Shown here: positions 59,801 to 64,000 of the stretch, piece after piece | Layout: every line of letters starts with the position of its first letter | Numbering within the stretch: the first letter of the stretch is position 1 | Assembly (NCBI RefSeq): GCF_022581195.2 | Contig: NC_061467.1 | Location: 2,790,001 to 2,854,000, forward strand | Source of the DNA: Helicoverpa zea | Lineage: Eukaryota > Arthropoda > Insecta > Lepidoptera > Noctuidae | Direction: 5' to 3' | DNA: 64,000 bases | Notes under the pieces: model-generated | What the model was told of the DNA's origin: nothing | Databases searched by the model: none | Seen by the model: the letters and a program-made list of their open reading frames with translations, nothing else | Made by a program: the position numbers and the translations under genes

Positions 59801-61075
59801 AAGCGAGGCTCGCTGCAGAAGCACAAGCACAGGTACTTGGTTTCTTATTGTACTAGCTGTTTCCTTTCACCCACGGCCGATGAAACAACCTTTTGCACCC
59901 AGATACAAAGTATCTAATAGCTTTCCTATCGATCTCTTAAAGAATTTTCCAAATCTGACCCGTGTTTTTTTAAACTTCAGGAATTGGTGGAATTAGCGCA
60001 ACAAGATAACAAAAAACTAGAAGAATTGAAACACGCACAAGTTGAACTAGAGAAACTATTACAAGAGGAAACACAAGCTAAGAGGGATGAAGAAATTGTT
60101 AGAGCATTACAAGCTAGGTAAATTGCCAAACAAATTTTATAAAATACCCACTATTATGGGATATATAATATTATCAGTAGAGATATTTTTTTTTAATGTT
60201 TGTTAATTGTACGAATCACATTTTAGGGTGTTAGCCGAAGAATGGGAGAGGCGAGAAGAATTGGAAAGACTTCAGGAAGAGCAGAACAAAATGCTTGAGG
60301 AGGAGAGATTAAAACGACAACAATTTGAAATGTTGCAGGCTCAAAAAGAAACACAGTATAAAGGTACATAATAGTCAAGCACTCCTCCTTTTCTTCTCTT
60401 GACATCATATATGACTTGTATTAATATACAAATGAAAGAATTTCTTAAGATATCACTGTTCATCTGTCTTAAGTCTGAACTGAAAATTAAATAACTGTTC
60501 TTCAAAAGTCCTGAGTTGTAATAAAAATCACTATTTAAAATTCCAGAAGCAGAAAAACGTCTAAAAGAACTAGAAGAAGAGAAACAACGGCTGGACGCTG
60601 AACTCAAAGCAGCTCAAGATAAAATCTCCAAGACTGAACTCACAGCTAATGCGTTGCAAGTACAACTAAGAGTAAGTTACCAGATACCCTGATTTTTATG
60701 TAGAGATAGTCGGTACCGTGGAGATGGTTATGTAAAGTTACAATTTACGACAGTACAAAGAGTGCAAGCATTTGGACAGATTATCTGTTCCTCTACTCTC
60801 ATAGCCCGAAGGGTCGGCAATCTGACATAGGTAGAGAGAGATCATCCGCAAGACCGACATTTGTGTGCTTTATGTGCTCGATAACTTTTACTAGTGCTGC
60901 ATACCTTTTTTGAAGTATTTACTTTATTCAGGATCTGAACCCAGTACTCCGCAACGGCGAACGAGCACGACGGGCGCTATCCTTCATCCCAACCACCAAG
61001 AGTTCTTCCGACACCCTCATCGACGTACGAGCCATACGGCATCTGAAGATCCTCGATGATGAAGAGAAATTATGA
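38833..61075 (+). CDS. Swap70: SWAP70/DEF6-like PH-domain coiled-coil protein, 10 exons, 541 aa
   Basis: Exons: 38833-38925, 52835-53023, 56645-56785, 58679-58918, 59140-59369, 59643-59832, 59981-60117, 60227-60363, 60547-60671, 60932-61075 (stop TGA 61073). The N-terminal 220 residues form the EF-hand-like helical region of the family (FDSLQNKDLVHKSKLKVL, LTFDEFRYYLQHEVF). The PH domain covers about 222-315: GYLFKRGYLLPTMREYWCVL starts it, TFEFGTQDHK is near strand 6, and the SRLQWISALRQA helix ends it. A Lys/Glu/Gln-rich coiled coil follows at 330-494, then a short tail. Vertebrate SWAP70 (585 aa) and DEF6 bind phosphoinositides through the PH domain and act on Rac and actin at membranes. 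A single insect homologue could stand for both. All introns are GT-AG and phases fit throughout. Intron 1 is 13.9 kb and full of repeats. Confidence 0.92.
38926..44809. other. First part of the 13.9 kb SWAP70-like intron 1, no gene
   Basis: AT-rich sequence without a supported nested gene. Open frames at 39679, 41632, 42266 and 43520 show no homology or splice context. Long first introns often carry regulatory DNA, but no motif cluster was identified. Confidence 0.4.
44810..44868. repeat. Perfect 23-bp inverted repeat with 13-nt loop
   Basis: GACAAAAATATAGGTACCTAATA (44810-44832, 23 nt; key core ATAGGTACCTA) is followed by a 13-nt loop and its exact reverse complement at 44846-44868. As RNA it would form a perfect hairpin of miRNA-precursor size. 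It could equally be a tiny foldback element or a cruciform-prone sequence. Confidence 0.6.
45150..45620 (+). repeat. Copy 2 of the unclassified ~480 bp dispersed repeat
   Basis: Inverted relative of 12800-13290 (landmarks AAGAGGACGAATTGGAATTT, CTTTTTAAAAAGAG and GTCGCTTACGACTTTTAGTT). The frame starting at 45480 is shared with copy 1 over about 40 codons, but it is antisense-neutral DNA with no known domain. Confidence 0.7.
45897..46100 (+). repeat. RTE-like 3' end repeat in SWAP70 intron 1
   Basis: It begins CTAGCTTCTGCCAGCGGTTT, continues CCGGAATAAAAAGTAGCCTA, and ends TTATAATATTAGTATAGAT. This layout is typical of lepidopteran RTE-derived 3' ends and shared with 26425-26612. Confidence 0.7.
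46453..47721. mobile_element. 1.27 kb TA-flanked element with ~30-bp TIRs and repeated subterminal motifs
   Basis: The ends are GGGTAAATACGCCAAATGTC and its reverse complement GACATTTGGCGTATTTACCC, each with TA outside (46451-46452, 47722-47723). Inside, variants of GGCCGACATT recur in both orientations near 46478, 46880, 47062, 47095, 47463, 47508 and at the right end. Such dispersed motifs look like transposase-binding subterminal repeats. There is no transposase ORF, and the minus-strand frame at 46700-46969 has no homology. Confidence 0.8.
48773..50151. mobile_element. Non-autonomous hAT-like element, 1.38 kb, 8-bp TSD
   Basis: The termini CAGTGGCGAGGCG and CTTCGCCACTG are imperfect inverted repeats of hAT type. 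CCACATAC occurs immediately outside both ends (48765-48772, 50152-50159), a perfect 8-bp duplication as expected for hAT. The interior includes a GC-rich segment (49020-49130) and a C-run/T-run zone (50065-50110). No transposase or BED/hATC domain is visible. Confidence 0.85.
50160..52834. other. Last part of SWAP70-like intron 1
   Basis: No gene. At 50755-50845 lies a dispersed-repeat piece (TTTTAGCCGATAGACGTCCA, CTGCTGGACAGAGGCTTTCC) of a family common in Lepidoptera. The rest is unassigned AT-rich DNA. Confidence 0.4.
50752..50845 (+). repeat. Dispersed lepidopteran repeat fragment
   Basis: The sequence GCCGATAGACGTCCACTGCT followed by GGACAGAGGCTTTCCCCAAAG is a widespread lepidopteran motif string of uncertain class. 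It was recognised by pattern, and the boundaries are approximate. Confidence 0.45.
53024..55445. other. SWAP70-like intron 2, first part
   Basis: No gene or bounded repeat is supported. Frames at 53246-53731 and 54439-54967 overlap on both strands without homology. Confidence 0.4.
55450..55706 (+). repeat. 3' half of the long SINE in SWAP70 intron 2
   Basis: It runs from CTGTGTTTCGGATGGCACGG through GTCCCGGCTGTCATTGAAAA and CAGTCGTTACGGGTAGTCAG to GGCTCGGAGGATGATGATGA. It is a well-preserved copy lacking the tRNA head. Confidence 0.8.
56320..56618 (+). repeat. Dispersed lepidopteran repeat with (GTCC)n tetranucleotide
   Basis: It begins TTTTTAGGGTTCCGTACCCT, contains a GTCC/GTCT run at 56376-56402, and ends GAGTCCGACTCGCACTTGGC then CGGTTTTTT. 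This whole string is a familiar interspersed repeat of Lepidoptera. It ends 27 bp before exon 3 of the SWAP70-like gene, right next to the acceptor region. Confidence 0.65.
56786..58678. other. SWAP70-like intron 3
   Basis: Contains an RTE-like repeat (57535-57706) and otherwise unassigned AT-rich DNA with no exon-like ORF. Confidence 0.45.
57535..57706 (+). repeat. RTE-like dispersed repeat, complete 3' end
   Basis: GCATAACTCAACAACGCCTG, then CAATTTGGCTAATTC, and the terminal GGGAGCGAAGCCGCGGGCAA-AAGCTAGT. Same family as the fragment at 16035-16112. Confidence 0.6.
60775..60900 (+). repeat. SINE fragment in SWAP70 intron 9
   Basis: CTCTACTCTCATAGCCCGAAGGGTCGGCAATCTGACA matches the body of the SINE at 3955-4325 in diverged form. 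It is truncated on both sides. Confidence 0.5.
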
Positions 61076-61690
61076 TCTGATAAGGGGTCTACCAAATAAA
61101 ATTGTGCAGCATGACCTTCAATATTTATCATATCCTCATAGAACATAATATCTAAACTGCTTGGGAATCTGAAAATCAATATTTGTACCGATTTTTGTAT
61201 GTTATAATTAAAATGTTAGCTTAGTAGAGTAATTGAGAAGGTTTTATCAAATAGACATGTTGTGATTCTTACGCTGTTCTAAATTCTAAATTCTGTACTC
61301 GATATGTGCTCTTAGAACTTATAGAGTTATGAATGTATTAGTAGCATAAATAGATACACGTACTTCCGAATGTAAAAAAAACAATACCTAGTTTAAAATT
61401 CTATTAGGATTTTACGCTTACTTTTAGTAGGTATGTATGTCCTCTTCCATGTATTTTTAGGCTATCCGTAGATATTTTATACCTTAAAAGTTATACTTTT
61501 TTCATGGGACTTCAAGTTGTCCCATCTAGAACTTTCTTCTATACAACAGATAGAGACAAGTCTCTGATTTTTCTGTGTAACAAGTTCCCTGTATGGTTAC
61601 ATTGACTACGACTGCAATTTCGAACATGGCAATTAGGCTCTAATTACAGCAGAATGTTTTATTTAAGTAAATAAAATTCATGTCTTGCTT
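61076..61690 (+). other. 3' UTR of the SWAP70-like gene
   Basis: Follows stop 61073-61075. A consensus AATAAA at 61670-61675 is the best poly(A) signal, giving a UTR of roughly 610 nt. No ORF or repeat is seen inside. Confidence 0.6.
61670..61675 (+). terminator. Poly(A) signal AATAAA of the SWAP70-like gene
   Basis: A consensus hexamer about 595 bp after the stop codon, facing the opposite-strand signal at 61704-61709. Confidence 0.55.
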
Positions 61691-61703
61691 ATCAAGAGAT
61701 CGT

Positions 61704-61709
61704 TTTATT
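61704..61709 (-). terminator. Poly(A) signal of the minus-strand IQ gene
   Basis: TTTATT on the plus strand reads AATAAA on the minus strand, about 100 bp after the distal stop codon (61810). It lies 28 bp beyond the convergent gene's signal, so the mature 3' ends should abut or overlap. Confidence 0.5.
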
Positions 61710-61809
61710 TCCACAATAAATAAATAACATATAACAATAACATAAAAATAAACAATAAGTATAAGTTCGCCTACGTGACGACGTATGACATTAAAATTAA
61801 AACTACAAA

Positions 61810-63222
61810 CTATTTCTTCTTTCCTTTCAACAACTCCGTTGGTGGTGCTGCAGCTTGCATCTTCTTCATTAATTTTCTTAACTGGAAGAAAGGATTGGGA
61901 TTCAGGATCAGGGAATAAAGGATTTGGAAGTTTACGGAACCCTCGTCAATAATATTTATACTCTCATAGTAGAATTCACACGAAAGAACCACCGGTGTTG
62001 ATATTAATATGATAGGACCAAATTATTTCTTAATATTTGATTTGCGCACTTAAATAGATGAAGACGTGAATAATAAATGAGTAGATTTGGGGCAAAGGAG
62101 TTTGGAAGGTCGAGGATATACTTAATATATTTTTTAAGCTTTCTTCTTTCCTTTTTTAGCCTTCCCTTTAAGCTGCATGAAAAAGAATATGATTATGTAT
62201 GAACGTTTGAGTAACAAAGCTTTTGAATAAAGTGAAACATCGTCATCTGCAACAAGCTTTTAATGGCAGAAGATTAGCAAAGAAAGCCTGGATGTACAAA
62301 CTTTCTTCTGCTAGCATTTTTTAAATATGTTAATGAAAATTAGTCTTCATTAAAGCCATAACTAAATTGAACGTTTTGCTTGGTTCACTATTTATTAAAA
62401 TCCTTACCTTCTTCTTCTCGGCTCGGTTGGCGAGCACTTCTTTCCACGCGTGCTGTATGACTCTCGCGGCGTGATCCATTAGGAACTTGTTCATCTTCTC
62501 CGTCATCTCCTGGTGGTATTCCGCTTCACGCTCGGCCATCAACGGAATGTACTCGACGTCTTGTTCTGCCAGTTGTTTCTGTTGGTTGAAAAATAGTTAC
62601 ATAAAAGACCCATTTTACCTATTTTTTTTACGAAAGGAAATGTTTCTAAATGTATGGAGCACCGGTCCAATCTTTTATACGCGGGCGGTGATTGATTAAT
62701 GACGTTTGACATGTTTATTTGTCTTAAATCTATGGTTTACGGTAATTTTTGGTCACATAGTTTCTGAATTAGCGAGACGTCATATTGAAAGTCAATGTAA
62801 CTCATTGATAAATAACAAATTGGTATAAGAAAAGTATGCATTTAAGCAATTCATCAAACATCTCGTTTACATAATTCAAAACGATAAATTGGAACGAATT
62901 TATTATAAACCTTTGCCACCTTACTATAAAACGTGGCTTTAAGAAGTACCCGCTTTAGAAATAGGTTTAGTACACTAATTTTGTTCGGGACGGTGGTTTA
63001 AAAGTGGTACAAAAGCTGGTACTTTTATAAAATCACATTTTATAATAAGGTGGCTTATATCTCATATTTCCATCAATAAAAAAACCACAAACCTCCAACT
63101 CCTCGCATTTTTCCACTTCTTCATCATACTTCTGCGAAAACTCGTCGAATTCTACCTGCTTGTCACTCATCTCGAGGTCATACTTCTGTAGCCATGACAG
63201 CAACTGCGTTTCCACTTTGAAT
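61810..63222 (-). CDS. IQ-motif coiled-coil protein, dynein-regulatory-complex-like (IQCG/IQCD type), 3' part; distal terminal exon form
   Basis: The 5' exons lie beyond the window. Exons seen on the minus strand are 63222-63093 (FKVETQLLSWLQKYDLEMSD...), 62578-62408 (EQDVEYIPLMAERE, then the IQ-like AARVIQHAWKEVLANR) and terminal 61881-61810 (LRKLMKKMQAAAPPTELLKG, stop TAG). Phases fit at both junctions. The sequence is highly charged and helical. The combination of W-x-x-KYD-x-E-M-x-x-KQ-x-E, a long coiled coil and a single C-terminal IQ followed by a Lys-rich tail resembles DRC9/IQCG and DRC10/IQCD, subunits of the axonemal nexin-dynein regulatory complex. In insects these would act in sperm flagella or sensory cilia. 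IQCG versus IQCD was not resolved. Confidence 0.7.
62134..62172 (-). CDS. Alternative terminal exon of the IQ gene (proximal)
   Basis: After an acceptor (CATGCAG, cut at 62173), LKGKAKKGKKKA then TAA reads in the same phase 0 as the distal exon. Both can follow exon 62578-62408. The two endings share a Lys-rich LKGK-KK motif, so this one may be a tandem-duplicated or alternative last exon. Confidence 0.55.
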   Translation of the reverse strand, partial: LKGKAKKGKKKA

Positions 63223-64000
63223 CTTTGTAAATAAATTGGTAATTAGCGATATTTTCTAAGCGTTGATGAGTATCCCTTGCTTATCATCATCATCCTCCGA
63301 GCCTTTTTCCCAAACTATGATGGGGTCGGCTTCCAGTCTTACCGGATGTAGCTGAGTACTAGTGCTTTACGAGGAGCGACTGCCCTGCCTGACCTCCTCA
63401 ACCCAGTTACCCGGGCAACCCAATACCCCTTGGTTAGACTGGTGTCAGACTTACTGGCTTCTGACTACCCGTAACGACTGCCAAGGATTGACGACAAGGA
63501 TGTATGGCGTTAGTCCTACATTGCACGAGTGGCTTCCCTGGCGACTGGCAGGCTGTCTAGGAATATCTCTGTTCTCATTAATGTTCTTGCTCTATCATGT
63601 TGTTATCATTATTATTTCTTTTTTCTTTTGCTTTGTATAACTTGGTTTGTTTAATTTATTAACTTCTTAAAATAGTTTGTATAATAATTTTCTCTTATAA
63701 CTTCCTAGTTCAACTTGCATTGTATAACTTTCTCAGAGTCAACCCAAAAAATTTGTAAGCATTTCTTTTTCACGTTATTATCGTATGTATCAATACATAC
63801 AAATTGTAACACCTATTATGTTTTTTAAAAGAGTAACCATGGAGTTTCTTGCCCGTTCTTCTCCATAGGAAGCTACTTTTTGAATGGGCAACTAGAATCA
63901 AACTTATTTATAATATTGACGTTCATAAGTGCTTGTAAAAGCCTACATGAAATAAATGATTTGATTTGAGGATGTTCTATGACAGCCGGGACCTACAGTT
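63223..64000. repeat. Nested repeats: Jockey-type LINE 3' end inserted in a reverse SINE
   Basis: The reverse-oriented long SINE occupies 63283-63491 and resumes at 63967-64000 (GACAGCCGGGACCTACAGTT). Between them lies a 5'-truncated LINE 3' end, plus strand, with GGAGTTTCTTGCCCGTTCTT and the terminal ATGAAATAAATGATTTGATT. Short GGAT copies flank the insert. It all lies in an intron of the minus-strand IQ gene. Confidence 0.75.

Overview
The window is nuclear DNA of an insect, almost certainly a ditrysian moth or butterfly. It is AT-rich, its genes have several introns, and it is dense with repeat families that are typical of Lepidoptera: a tRNA-headed SINE of about 500 bp, an RTE-like 3' end family, a Jockey-type 3' UTR, and many small terminal-inverted-repeat elements. 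There is one 100-N assembly gap (1016-1115). No bacterial or organellar sequence and no convincing tRNA, rRNA or CRISPR was seen.

Four host genes can be built exon by exon with phases that fit. (1) 7049-16341, + strand: a Methuselah-like class B GPCR, 8 exons, 551 aa, with signal peptide, cysteine-rich ectodomain, seven membrane segments and a cytoplasmic tail. (2) 24444-29583, + strand: an RNF25-type E3 ubiquitin ligase (RWD domain, RING, Arg/Gly-rich tail), 7 exons, 332 aa. (3) 38833-61075, + strand: a SWAP70/DEF6-like PH-domain and coiled-coil signalling protein, 10 exons, 541 aa, with a 13.9 kb first intron. (4) 61810 to about 63222, - strand, 5' end outside the window: an IQ-motif coiled-coil protein resembling dynein regulatory complex subunits IQCG/IQCD, with two candidate terminal exons. 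Genes 3 and 4 converge, and their poly(A) signals are less than 40 bp apart.

The rest is mostly mobile DNA. An intact 5.5 kb I-like LINE (18815-24335, both ORFs open, all catalytic residues present, 31-A tail, 9-11 bp target-site duplication) sits 108 bp upstream of the RNF25 start codon. Other elements with recognisable boundaries are three GC-rich elements with TWA duplications (Harbinger-like), a 1.4 kb hAT-like element with a perfect 8-bp duplication, a 1.27 kb TA-flanked element with repeated GGCCGACATT-like motifs, a 1.1 kb near-perfect palindrome with a 5-bp duplication, and a 648 bp TA-flanked element. That last element carries the start of a SAP-domain ORF and interrupts a degenerate reverse transcriptase; removing it puts the RT frame back in register. 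Nesting at the right edge (a LINE tail inside a SINE) gives relative ages.

Layout: 1-7000 gene-poor repeats and a copia gag relic; 7-16.3 kb GPCR; 16.7-18.8 kb RT relic and unassigned DNA; 18.8-24.3 kb LINE; 24.4-29.6 kb RNF25; 29.6-38.8 kb intergenic with RT and MITEs; 38.8-61.1 kb SWAP70-like; 61.7-64 kb IQ gene and nested repeats. No new multi-gene system was found. The most unusual items are the SAP-coding MITE, the element with dispersed subterminal motifs, the giant palindrome and the alternative terminal exons.
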